Shown: positions 1 through 5,796, counted from the first letter of the stretch. The stretch: 5,796 bases of DNA from an uncultured Chloroflexota bacterium (GCA_913046025.1 CAJWRP010000173.1:1-5796), one strand, 5' to 3'. Made by a program: numbers and translations. Notes: generated by a model from the sequence alone, not told the origin.

Positions 1-36
1 GTAGATATCAATGGAAAGGTCAATCAACCGTGCCAT
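1..36 (-). CDS. Cyclase-family protein (kynurenine formamidase-like), N-terminus only
   Basis: Only the first 12 codons lie in the window, reading MARLIDLSIDIY, and the gene runs off the left edge. The ATG (complement of 34-36) has a near-perfect Shine-Dalgarno, AGGAGGA (complement of 41-47), four bases upstream, so this is a real translation start. The opening pattern, a short basic start followed by IDLS and then IY, resembles the first strand of the cyclase/kynurenine-formamidase family (PF04199), metal-dependent hydrolases that open cyclic amides or lactones. It follows the classical SDR by 70 bases on the same strand and is probably co-transcribed with it. Twelve residues cannot prove a family, and the metal-binding HxGTHxD motif would lie outside the window. 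Confidence 0.5.
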   Translation of the reverse strand, partial: MARLIDLSIDIY

Positions 37-106
37 GTCTTCCTCCTGCTGCCTAAAATATTGGTTCGGACAATGTGCATGTCCTCAGATTCATATACGA
101 AAAACG

Positions 107-886
107 CTAATAGCCGACCAGGCCGGCTGATACGTTCAGGTCTTCGCCAGTAGTGGAGCCGGACCTGTCCGATGCCAGGTAGATTGCTGCGGCAGCAACG
201 TCTGAGGCGGGCACCAGCCGGTTCAACGGCGATCCGCTGGCAAGCTCTGCCCGGGCCTCTTCAGGCGTGATGCCTCGGCCCTCGGCCTGCTGCTGAATAA
301 CCCACTGAATGCGCTCTCCCTCCACTGCGCCAGGGGAGATCACGTTGACGCGTATGCCGTGGGGGCCTGTCTCCAGCGCCAGTGTCCGTGCCAAACCAAC
401 CAGCGCCAACTTGCTGGCTGCGTAGGGCGACCGCCCCCAGAGAGGGCGCTTGCCGGTCATGGAGCCAATGATAACGATGTTGCCAGCCTGCCGCTCGATC
501 ATAGATGGCAGGAAGGCGCTACAACAGAGGAACGTTCCCTTCACGTTTATGTCGAAGGTCTCGACCCAGTCCTTGGGGTCGATATTCCAGGTTTCTGCTG
601 ACGGACCACCGATGCCGCTGTTGTTGACGAGGACATCCACGTGGCCGTAGTGGGCCAAGGACTGCTCGGCCATGCTTTGCACGCTCTCCGGCTCACTAAC
701 GTCGCAGGTGACAACCAGGCCCTTTTGGCCGATCTCTTCGATCATGGTCTTGGTCTCTAACAAGGCGGATTCCGTGCGCGACGTCAAAACCAGGTCGGCG
801 CCCTCCCGCGCGAATGCCAGAGCTATCTCGCGGCCAATTCCCCTGCCCGCGCCTGTCACCACCACTACTTTATCCCTCATTGTCAT
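107..886 (-). CDS. Classical SDR-family NAD(P)-dependent oxidoreductase
   Basis: This is a 259-residue cytoplasmic enzyme of normal length for a classical short-chain dehydrogenase/reductase, expected to interconvert an alcohol and a ketone with a nicotinamide cofactor. The Rossmann nucleotide motif TGAGRGIG is at residues 11-18, Asp62 follows the third strand, and NNSG (88-91) replaces the usual NNAG. The catalytic tetrad is complete: Asn114, Ser142, Tyr155 and Lys159 in YAASK. A PG pair lies at 185-186. Arg37 at the end of the second strand suggests NADP(H) preference, which is an inference. The ATG at 886 has GGAGG seven bases upstream. A second ATG two codons later would leave about 13 bases of spacing and is less likely. 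The substrate cannot be named. Neighbours are a second SDR upstream across a 246-base repeat-bearing gap and a probable cyclase 70 bases downstream. Confidence 0.93.
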   Translation of the reverse strand: MTMRDKVVVVTGAGRGIGREIALAFAREGADLVLTSRTESALLETKTMIEEIGQKGLVVTCDVSEPESVQSMAEQSLAHYGHVDVLVNNSGIGGPSAETWNIDPKDWVETFDINVKGTFLCCSAFLPSMIERQAGNIVIIGSMTGKRPLWGRSPYAASKLALVGLARTLALETGPHGIRVNVISPGAVEGERIQWVIQQQAEGRGITPEEARAELASGSPLNRLVPASDVAAAAIYLASDRSGSTTGEDLNVSAGLVGY

Positions 887-963
887 TCGCTAACCTCCGT
901 TTTTTTTAAATCTTGGCAGCAGACCCGCAGCCACAATATGAACTGATTTCCTGACCATTTCAG

Positions 964-1127
964 ACCGCCAAACGGCCACCGCCAGATAAACTGAAGCCGT
1001 CGTATTGAGTCAAATCCCAATCTAGCTCTGCTCGCCAAACGCCCATAGCCAAAAGAACTGAAGCCATCGTATTGCTGCGAATCCCTATCTACCTCCGCTC
1101 GCCTAACGGCCACCGCCAAAAAAATCC
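964..1127. repeat. 67-bp intergenic tandem repeat, 2.4 copies
   Basis: Two full units (964-1030 and 1031-1097) and a partial third (1098 to about 1124) follow each other with an exact 67-base period. GCC(A/T)AACG recurs at 967, 1034 and 1101, and AACTGAAGCC at 989 and 1056. Units one and two agree at roughly three quarters of positions by eye. The third matches the first in CGGCCACCGCCA and then dissolves into an A-rich run just before the stop codon of the upstream SDR. The array fills most of the 246 bases between the two minus-strand SDR genes. Because 67 is not a multiple of three, the array does not encode a periodic peptide. Its role is unknown; a structured leader, a regulatory element or a decaying duplication are all possible. 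Confidence 0.8.
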
Positions 1128-1132
1128 AAAAA

Positions 1133-1951
1133 CTAAAGTTCCATGACGGTGCCGCCATTGATATTAATTGATTGGCCTGTGATCCAGGATGTGGCCTCTG
1201 TGCACAGGTACGCGATAAACGCCCCTACCTCGGTGTCGGTGCCGTTGCGGCCGATGGCGGTGCCTGCCACTCGCTGGTTCCAGAAATCGTCGCGGCCGTA
1301 AAAGTCTGTGCGAGACGTGTCCGTAGTGCCGGGGCAGACGCAGTTTACATTAATGCCATTTGGCCCTAACTCGCGGGCCATGGACTGGGTCATGCCAATT
1401 AAGGCGAAACAGGCGGCGTTGTAGGCCAGCGTGTTAGGCGTGCCTCGCTTGCCAGCCGCAGAGGAGATGTTGATAACCTTGCCACCTTCCCCTTTCTCGA
1501 TCATGCTGCGGGTGGCGGACTGCGTGCACAGGAAGGTGCCCATTACCTTAACGTCTTGGACTCGCTGGAACATTTCTGGGGAGACTTCAGTAATGTGACC
1601 TAGAGCAGGCTCCATGGCGTATGCTGCGTTGTTTACAAGGATGTCTACGCGGCCAAACTTTTCGATGGTCTTGTTCATCATGGACTGGACGGCTACCGGA
1701 TCTGAGACATCCACAACCAGCGGCAGTGCCCTACCACCCTCTGCCCTGACCTGCTCGGCGGTGCTCTCCACGTCTTTCCAGCCTGCGGCCTTTTCGTCGT
1801 CGGGGTACCTGTCGGGGTTGCGTCCCGTGCCGGTAATTACCACATCTGCACCCAGTTTCGCCAACTCCACTGCAGCAGCTCTACCTATGCCTCGGAGTCT
1901 ACCTGCCCCTGTAACTATCGCAACCTTGCCTTCAAGTTCCTTATCGCTCAA
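1133..1951 (-). CDS. SDR-family oxidoreductase with altered catalytic residues, TTG start
   Basis: A 272-residue SDR fold. The nucleotide motif is TGAGRLRGIG (14-23), with two extra residues compared with the neighbouring SDR. A longer loop after the second strand (about 43-62) contains RNPDRYPDDEKAAGW. NNAA is at 107-110, PG at 207-208, and the C-terminal ITGQSININGG is typical of the family. The active site is odd. Ser164 and Tyr177 are in register with Ser142 and Tyr155 of the neighbour, but the catalytic Lys is Cys181 (YNAAC, codon TGT) and the conserved Asn is Lys135 (codon AAG). Either this is a divergent subfamily or the usual oxidoreductase chemistry is lost. The start is TTG at 1951: an in-frame TAG lies two codons upstream, and AGGA sits eight bases before it. 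It follows the cupin gene by 242 bases and precedes the classical SDR on the same strand. Confidence 0.88.
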   Translation of the reverse strand: MSDKELEGKVAIVTGAGRLRGIGRAAAVELAKLGADVVITGTGRNPDRYPDDEKAAGWKDVESTAEQVRAEGGRALPLVVDVSDPVAVQSMMNKTIEKFGRVDILVNNAAYAMEPALGHITEVSPEMFQRVQDVKVMGTFLCTQSATRSMIEKGEGGKVINISSAAGKRGTPNTLAYNAACFALIGMTQSMARELGPNGINVNCVCPGTTDTSRTDFYGRDDFWNQRVAGTAIGRNGTDTEVGAFIAYLCTEATSWITGQSININGGTVMEL

Positions 1952-2193
1952 GTGCTACTTCCTTTTTTTGTATTCGGTTGGTCGTTGGATTATGAGCCTA
2001 ATCGTGTTTTTCGGGTGAACGGTCCTACCAGCTTGAAGGCTTATGAAGACGTGTAGCACGGTTGCCACGCGCACCTGGTTTTCTAAGCTGGCTTAGCTTT
2101 GGTTCGTAATCCGGAGATCGTATGCTAAGCAAGAAGCCATAGCTCCACGAACTGTTGCGCCAACCCGCAGTGGTCCCGTTCTACAATGCAAAT

Positions 2194-2496
2194 CTACTTG
2201 ATTTCGATTATTACGCTGGAGTAGGGAGTGTCGCCCCGGTTGCTCAGCTGGTGAATCGAGTCCTTTTCGCCAATGACAACGCTGCCGGGCTCCAGAGTCG
2301 TGTCATGCTTCTCACCGCTTTTATGCTCGATTGCTAAGTCCCCGTGTACAGTAGCCACGAAGAGATAGTTGTTCTCGTGAAGATGCCACTCACTGGACTC
2401 GCCTGGCTTGAGGTCGTTTTGCCAGACCTTGACGACGTCGTTTTCAAAAAGCACGTAGGAACCTACGCCGCCCAATTTCTTATCGGTATCGGCCAT
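2194..2496 (-). CDS. Small single-domain cupin protein
   Basis: A 100-residue protein, about the length of one beta-barrel cupin domain. The first cupin motif starts at Pro31-Gly32 and contains His38 and His40 (WHLHENNY), with Tyr44 where the canonical metal-binding Glu usually stands. The second motif is Gly71 to Asn86 with His82 and Asn86 (IHQLSN). Three His ligands are therefore visible, while the Glu ligand appears substituted or shifted to Glu41. Such small cupins can be metal-dependent dioxygenases, isomerases or ligand-binding proteins; nothing here decides between these. There is no signal peptide, so it is probably cytoplasmic. The ATG at 2496 has GGGAGA seven bases upstream. It is divergent from the duplicated-domain gene across 263 bases and leads the minus-strand gene series. 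Confidence 0.85.
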   Translation of the reverse strand: MADTDKKLGGVGSYVLFENDVVKVWQNDLKPGESSEWHLHENNYLFVATVHGDLAIEHKSGEKHDTTLEPGSVVIGEKDSIHQLSNRGDTPYSSVIIEIK

Positions 2497-2586
2497 TTTC
2501 TAATCTCCCTATGAACTGCTTGCAGAGCATTTCTTCCCAAGAACTTGCCGTGCTGCCGGTAGCCAGTTTGGCTCCGGTCATGACCA

Positions 2587-2615
2587 ACGATAAAGTGCTA
2601 GAAGGACATAGTCAA
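2587..2615 (-). promoter_or_regulatory. Candidate sigma-70-type promoter for the cupin gene
   Basis: On the minus strand, TTGACT (complement of 2610-2615) is separated by 17 bases from TATCGT (complement of 2587-2592). The -35 matches five of six consensus bases and the -10 matches four of six. Transcription would begin near 2580, giving a leader of about 85 bases before the cupin ATG at 2496. This rests on consensus matching only. Confidence 0.35.
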
Positions 2616-2672
2616 ATATAGGGGGCTGGCCGAGCCTTGGCATAAAAGTAAGGCTAGGTTTGGAGGTTGAAG

Positions 2673-2701
2673 TTGACACCCTTAATGGCTGCAAGTACAC
2701 T
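2673..2701 (+). promoter_or_regulatory. Sigma-70-type promoter for the duplicated-domain gene
   Basis: A perfect -35 hexamer TTGACA (2673-2678) is followed, after an ideal 17-base spacer, by TACACT (2696-2701), which matches four of six -10 positions. The start of transcription would fall near 2708, leaving a leader of about 50 bases that ends in a strong AAGGAG (2748-2753) six bases before the ATG at 2760. Together with the opposite-facing candidate at 2587-2615 it makes this gap a divergent promoter region. Confidence 0.55.
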
Positions 2702-2759
2702 CGCGCTAATTCTACTTTCGTGGTGGCATTGAAAGAGTAAATCAAGCAAGGAGAACATT

Positions 2760-3566
2760 ATGACCACAGGAAATACCACAATCGAAGCAGGCGGTATAAC
2801 GTTTGTGATGCACTATAGGACCATCGACGGTGGGGTAGGCAGCGCGCCTGACCAGGGAGTTTGCCTGAATGTTTTCGGCGACGTTGACGGTAAGCAGACG
2901 GAGATACTTAGATTCGACTGCTTCGCCAATGTTCCGCATTACCATTATGGTCCAGAGAACAAGAACGAGCGTGTAATGTTGGATCCCATTGCCACCGGAA
3001 ATTCCGTTGGTTGGACATTTAAACAAATTCGCAACAAGCTGCCTGAGATGATTCGTAGGGCAGGATACGATAACCTTGCCGACAGCGTGGATTACGATGC
3101 GGTGGGTAGTAAGGTGGACGAGGTAGAGACAGCGGTACGCGATCTGACTTTATCCGGTAGGCGCAACGTTACGCACAATCGCGGCACAGAGGTTATTGAA
3201 GCGGGCAACATACGCTTTGGACTGGAAATGCGAACAGCTGGTGACGACGGGGGGCTTGCCATTCACGTCATGGGCGACATCTCCGGTGAGGAAGTTGAGT
3301 TGATGGCGGTAGACTGCTTCCGCGTCGCTCCACACTACCATTATGGCCCTCGCAACAAGAATGAGCGGAACTTTATGGACACGACGCTAAACCCAGATTC
3401 ATTCACATGGATATTGGACCAGTTCAATGGCGGCAAATTGCCCGCTATGCTGGAGTACGCCGGATATCCGACCATCGCGGCGGAGTTGGACAGGGACCTG
3501 GTTGCGGATAGACTTTCCCTTGTGGAGTCCAAGGGCCGCTCCATGATCTCTGACGACCCTCGATAG
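2760..3566 (+). CDS. Unrecognised protein with two tandem copies of an HYHYGP-motif domain
   Basis: A 268-residue protein that I cannot assign to a named family with confidence. It is built from two homologous halves, roughly residues 8-111 and 146-245, joined by a charged linker. Each half starts IEAG(G/N)I(T/R)F, continues with a strand ending in FGD or MGD, then carries the core DCF..(V/A)PHYHYGP.NKNER (53-71 and 185-203, offset 132). Each ends with a helical stretch containing KLP.M.....GY (about 93-103 and 226-236). His60/His62 and His192/His194 could bind a metal or an acidic ligand; this is inference. No signal peptide or membrane segment is seen. The ATG has AAGGAG six bases upstream and a good promoter further up, and a hairpin terminator follows, so it is likely a single-gene transcript. 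It is divergent from the cupin and upstream of the MmgE/PrpD gene. A regulatory, binding or enzymatic role are all open. Confidence 0.88.
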   Translation: MTTGNTTIEAGGITFVMHYRTIDGGVGSAPDQGVCLNVFGDVDGKQTEILRFDCFANVPHYHYGPENKNERVMLDPIATGNSVGWTFKQIRNKLPEMIRRAGYDNLADSVDYDAVGSKVDEVETAVRDLTLSGRRNVTHNRGTEVIEAGNIRFGLEMRTAGDDGGLAIHVMGDISGEEVELMAVDCFRVAPHYHYGPRNKNERNFMDTTLNPDSFTWILDQFNGGKLPAMLEYAGYPTIAAELDRDLVADRLSLVESKGRSMISDDPR

Positions 3567-3635
3567 TTTTAAAAGGCTGGCTATGGGCGGCTTTGAAGCC
3601 TAAGTCGGTAGTATGACGATAGAGACCTGTTTAAG

Positions 3636-3677
3636 ACGCGCCCGTCGATGTATCTAGAACACAGACGGGCGTGTTTT
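3636..3677 (+). terminator. Rho-independent terminator after the duplicated-domain gene
   Basis: ACGCGCCCGTC (3636-3646) pairs with GACGGGCGTGT (3664-3674) as an 11-bp GC-rich stem with one G-U pair and a 17-base loop. It is followed directly by a T-rich run, TTTTGTTGT. It lies 70 bases beyond the TAG at 3564-3566. The T-run is on the plus-strand side only, so it works in the direction of the upstream gene. Confidence 0.75.
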
Positions 3678-3686
3678 GTTGTCTGG

Positions 3687-3705
3687 CACGTGGTTCACGT
3701 GTTTT
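3687..3705 (+). promoter_or_regulatory. CACGTG-GTT-CACGTG hairpin or operator before the MmgE/PrpD gene
   Basis: Two CACGTG palindromes (3687-3692 and 3696-3701) are separated by GTT, so the whole element is also an inverted repeat that can fold into a 6-bp stem with a 3-base loop followed by TTTT. It lies ten bases past the previous terminator's T-run and 56 bases before the MmgE/PrpD ATG. It may be a second, back-up terminator. Alternatively the paired palindromes may be a binding site for a regulator of the downstream gene. The sequence does not decide which. Confidence 0.4.
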
Positions 3706-3757
3706 GTAATGACATGCGAGCAGTAACCACATTTTCCAAAAATAGGACTGGCTAAAT

Positions 3758-5092
3758 ATGAATGAGACTCTGCGTATAGCTCAATTTGTTGCCGAAACGC
3801 GTTTCCAAGACCTGCCTTTTGATCTCATCGACAAGGCCAAGGTATTTGTTCTTGATAACCTGGCCTCTGGTTTTGTTGGCGCAGAGCAACCCTGGTCCAA
3901 CAAGGTTGCCTCGCTGGCGAGCGAGCTGGGAGGTAACTCCGAAGCCTCAGTATTCAGTCAGAAGACCAAGTTCGATGTATCCAGGGCAAGCCTGGTAAAC
4001 GGCGCCATGATAGGAGCCTTCGAGGTCGAGCATGTAGGGCATTCTGCGCATCCCGGCGGCACGGCCTTTCCCGCAGCCCTGGCTTTCGCAGAACGGGAGC
4101 ACCTCGACGGCAGGTCGTTTATTTTGGCGATGATGCTTGGCTACGAGGTGACCTGTCGCGTGGGCGCAGCGCAGACCCGAGCAACCGAAGATGAGCGCGG
4201 CTTCCATAATCCCGGCGTCAACGGTCCGTTTGGAGCGGCAGCTGCGGTTGCCAAGCTGATGAACCTTGATCAGGAAACTACCGCGTGGGCTCTGGGCATT
4301 GCCGGCTCACACTCTGCGGGTCTAACAGAGTTCGCGTTCGAGGGGGCAATGACCAAGCGCCTGCATCTGGGACGCGCCGCGCAAATGGGGCTGGAGAGTG
4401 CGCTGCTGGCTGGGAAGGACTTCACGGGGCCTACTACGGTATTCGAGGGCAGGCACGGATATTTGAACGCAGTCTCACCCAATCCCCAGCCTGCCAAGCT
4501 GACCTGCGGCCTAGGGCAGGAGTGGATATCAAGGGAACTTGCTATTAAGGCCTATCCCTGCCACGTTACGGGGCAGGCTATTGTTCATGCCATTCAAGGA
4601 CTGAAGAAGCGCATAGCTTTTTCACCTTCGGACATTGGTAAGGTGTCTATAGCCGGCGGCTCTCGTATCGTCTCGTCAAGGCATGCCGAACGAGAGCCTA
4701 CAAACATGTTAGGCGGTCAATACAGCCTTCCCTTTACGGTAGCGGTGGCCCTGGCCCGGGACATATCCAATCCAGTGGCCTTCAACGAAGAAGTCTTGGT
4801 CGATCCGGAAATAAGAGCTTTGGCTAGGCGAATAGAAGTTTCGGAAGACCCAGCCTTAAGTGGCCTGGAATCCGAGATAACGGTGGTGATAAGAGGCGAG
4901 GGCCATACATCATATGGCAAAGGATTTCCTGGATCGCTGGGGTATCCACTGGATTATGAAGGTGTTGCTGAGAAGTTCAGGCGTTACACCGAGCCACTCA
5001 TAGACGAGCCACGGGTCGGCCTCATTATTGAATTGGTGAAGCGGTTGGATGGCATCGAAGACATGTCTGAATTAGCTGAACTGATAGGCTGA
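3758..5092 (+). CDS. MmgE/PrpD family protein (2-methylcitrate dehydratase-like)
   Basis: An intact 444-residue protein of the usual length for the MmgE/PrpD family, cytoplasmic enzymes that dehydrate, decarboxylate or epimerise small di- and tricarboxylic acids (2-methylcitrate dehydratase, cis-aconitate decarboxylase, iminodisuccinate epimerase). The helical N-terminal domain carries HSAHPGG with His98, then GFHNPGVNGPFGAAAA with His150, then TKRLHLGRAAQ (Lys200, His203). The second domain begins near 260 with KAYPCH (Lys264) and carries GGQYSLPF (320-326), all at family active-site positions. The segment that is usually rich in Asp (like DFDDT) reads EVEHVGH (89-95), so the substrate probably differs from the classical ones. 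The ATG has only AGGA, ten bases upstream, suggesting modest translation. No propionate-pathway neighbour (prpB, prpC, acnD) is present, so prpD is not a safe name. Confidence 0.92.
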   Translation: MNETLRIAQFVAETRFQDLPFDLIDKAKVFVLDNLASGFVGAEQPWSNKVASLASELGGNSEASVFSQKTKFDVSRASLVNGAMIGAFEVEHVGHSAHPGGTAFPAALAFAEREHLDGRSFILAMMLGYEVTCRVGAAQTRATEDERGFHNPGVNGPFGAAAAVAKLMNLDQETTAWALGIAGSHSAGLTEFAFEGAMTKRLHLGRAAQMGLESALLAGKDFTGPTTVFEGRHGYLNAVSPNPQPAKLTCGLGQEWISRELAIKAYPCHVTGQAIVHAIQGLKKRIAFSPSDIGKVSIAGGSRIVSSRHAEREPTNMLGGQYSLPFTVAVALARDISNPVAFNEEVLVDPEIRALARRIEVSEDPALSGLESEITVVIRGEGHTSYGKGFPGSLGYPLDYEGVAEKFRRYTEPLIDEPRVGLIIELVKRLDGIEDMSELAELIG

Positions 5093-5189
5093 GGAACTCT
5101 GGATCTTGTGAATCAGTTTTTCGGCTTAAGTGATCTTTCAGGCGAACCTGCAAGGACCAGCGACAGGCTTGGGTGCAACTTCTCTCTGC

Positions 5190-5620
5190 CTATTTTTCCT
5201 TGAGGGCAAATGCGATCAGAGAGTCGCCTGTCTTGGTGTCTAGTCCGAGATGACCTCCCGCTGCAATCACAACGAACCACCTACCATCTTCACTCAGACG
5301 ATACGTCATCGGCGTGGCCTGTCCACCCGCGGGCAGTCGACTTTCTAGAGTTCTTCCCTTGGCTTAATGTCAAACGCTCGCAAGTAGTCGTCCTTAGTCG
5401 CCCCTATGAAGAAGAGTCTCTGGGCCGTAACTATAGGGCCTCCCATGTTTGGCACTCCCCACCTGAACGATAGAGGTACTGGTGCAAGATCTTTAATCGT
5501 TCCATGAGGCACTTCCTATTTGACTTCGCTTGTGGCCAGGTCTACCGCTACGACTGTTCCCCAAGGTGGCTTGGTACCTGGGTAACCATTCAAATCTTTC
5601 AACATCGAAGGTTTGCCAAT
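5190..5620 (-). pseudogene. Broken C-terminus of a PQQ-dependent (quinoprotein glucose-type) dehydrogenase
   Basis: Translating the minus strand gives, in order, DLNGYPGTKPPWGT, AVDLAT, EVPHGTIKDLAPVPLSFRW, GVPNMGGPIVTA, LFFIGATKDDYLRAFDI, then after a frame change LPAGGQATPMTYRLSEDG, WFVVIAAGGHLGLDTKTGDS and LIAFALKEK with a natural TAG at 5190-5192. This matches the last blades of the beta-propeller of quinoprotein alcohol/glucose dehydrogenases, periplasmic enzymes that oxidise sugars or alcohols and pass electrons to quinone. It is broken three times: TAG at 5516-5518 and TAG at 5345-5347, both where the family has Trp (TGG), and one missing base near 5337. Only about 145 of several hundred expected codons remain. 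The 5' side fades into AT-rich DNA near 5605-5625. It converges on the MmgE/PrpD gene, ending 97 bases from its stop. Confidence 0.82.
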
Positions 5621-5702
5621 ATTAACTTTATATACAAAATTGTTTTTTAAGGAGATTTTATTCATTTATTAAAGAGATTAATTAATTTATAAAATAGCAA
5701 AA
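5610..5702. other. AT-rich junction and leader of the right-edge gene
   Basis: Composition falls sharply here: 5641-5700 has 9 G or C in 60 bases. The quinoprotein homology ends at the left border, where the minus-strand frame stays open for about 15 more codons up to an ATG at 5663-5665 (reading MNKISLKNNF...) with no family resemblance and no Shine-Dalgarno. On the plus strand an AAGGAG at 5649-5654 is 48 bases before the aldehyde dehydrogenase ATG and serves no visible start codon; an in-frame TAA lies at 5679-5681. This looks like a boundary between two DNAs of different origin. Confidence 0.5.
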
Positions 5703-5796
5703 ATGTATAGAAAATTTGGTCAATTTATAGATGGCAAATGGCAACCTTCTGCGAACAAAGAAACGTATGATGTTATTAATCCTGCAACGGAAGAAA
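5703..5796 (+). CDS. Aldehyde dehydrogenase family protein, N-terminus only
   Basis: The last 94 bases encode 31 residues, opening MYRKFGQFIDGKW and ending VINPATEE, then run off the right edge. The pattern of an (F/Y)I(D/N)GKW strand followed some 12 residues later by NPATEE is the standard start of NAD(P)-dependent aldehyde dehydrogenases. Succinate-semialdehyde or related ALDHs are likely, but the catalytic Cys and Glu lie outside the window. The ATG has no close Shine-Dalgarno; an in-frame TAA at 5679-5681 limits any earlier start to rare codons. Codon use is strongly AT-ending (AAA, TTT, ATT), unlike the GC-richer genes to the left. It may therefore belong to a different genome or to transferred DNA. 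Confidence 0.75.
   Translation, partial: MYRKFGQFIDGKWQPSANKETYDVINPATEE

Noticed and set aside
964..1127. The repeats as a CRISPR array.
   Set aside because: The units are directly adjacent, diverged and without unique spacers, and no cas gene is present.
883..1158. A 91-codon open minus-strand frame running through the 67-bp repeats.
   Set aside because: The repeat period is not a multiple of three, so each unit is read in a different frame. The frame overlaps both SDR ends and the peptide resembles nothing.
1989..2019. A possible minus-strand promoter for the TTG-start SDR: TTCACC, a 19-base gap, then CATAAT.
   Set aside because: The -10 is good, but the -35 is weak and the spacing is two bases too long. 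It is not strong enough to list as a feature.
2083..2096. Inverted repeat CTAAGCTGGCTTAG as a terminator after the cupin gene.
   Set aside because: The stem is short and AT-rich and no T-run follows on either strand.
2155..2337. A 60-codon plus-strand frame overlapping the cupin gene end.
   Set aside because: It is antisense to the well-supported cupin motifs and has no convincing start context.
5210..5473. An 87-codon plus-strand open frame.
   Set aside because: It lies antisense to the quinoprotein remnant, whose minus-strand protein similarity is clear, and has no family resemblance.
5345..5518. TAG recoding (amber suppression or a special amino acid) in the quinoprotein sequence.
   Set aside because: The same region also has a frameshift and a truncated 5' end, and TAG is the normal stop of at least four genes here. 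Decay or error is simpler.

Overview
The window looks like a catabolic accessory region of a bacterial chromosome of moderate to fairly high GC. The genes have Shine-Dalgarno sites, mostly TAG stops, and belong to families used in oxidising and rearranging organic acids: two short-chain dehydrogenases/reductases (SDRs), a probable cyclase, a small cupin, an MmgE/PrpD protein and the remains of a PQQ-dependent dehydrogenase. Such gene mixtures are common in uncultured heterotrophs rich in paralogs, for example marine SAR202-type Chloroflexota. No phylogenetic marker is present, so this placement is a low-confidence inference.

Layout: positions 1-2496 carry four minus-strand genes. In transcription order these are the cupin (2496-2194), an SDR with a TTG start and an altered active site (1951-1133), a classical SDR (886-107), and the first 12 codons of a probable cyclase/kynurenine-formamidase-like protein (36 to the left edge). 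The gap between the two SDRs holds a 67-bp tandem repeat, two full copies and one partial. From 2497 to 2759 there is a divergent promoter region. Rightwards come an unrecognised 268-residue protein made of two tandem copies of one domain (2760-3566), a hairpin terminator, a second CACGTG hairpin, and an intact MmgE/PrpD-family gene (3758-5092). Facing it is a broken C-terminal piece of a quinoprotein (glucose-type) dehydrogenase (about 5620-5190, minus strand), with two TGG-to-TAG-like stops and one frameshift.

At about 5605-5625 the composition changes abruptly to about 26% GC (counted over 5641-5796). The window then ends in the first 31 codons of an aldehyde dehydrogenase. The sharp change inside a truncated gene suggests either a recombination or insertion boundary or a chimeric assembly.

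How the genes might work together is inference only. The dehydrogenases, cyclase and MmgE/PrpD protein would suit stepwise oxidation, ring opening or hydrolysis, and dehydration or decarboxylation of a small organic acid or lactone. No substrate can be named. The two most unusual items are the duplicated-domain protein with repeated HYHYGP...NKNER motifs, and the SDR whose catalytic Asn and Lys are replaced by Lys and Cys. I do not see a CRISPR array, toxin-antitoxin pair, transposase, tRNA or rRNA.
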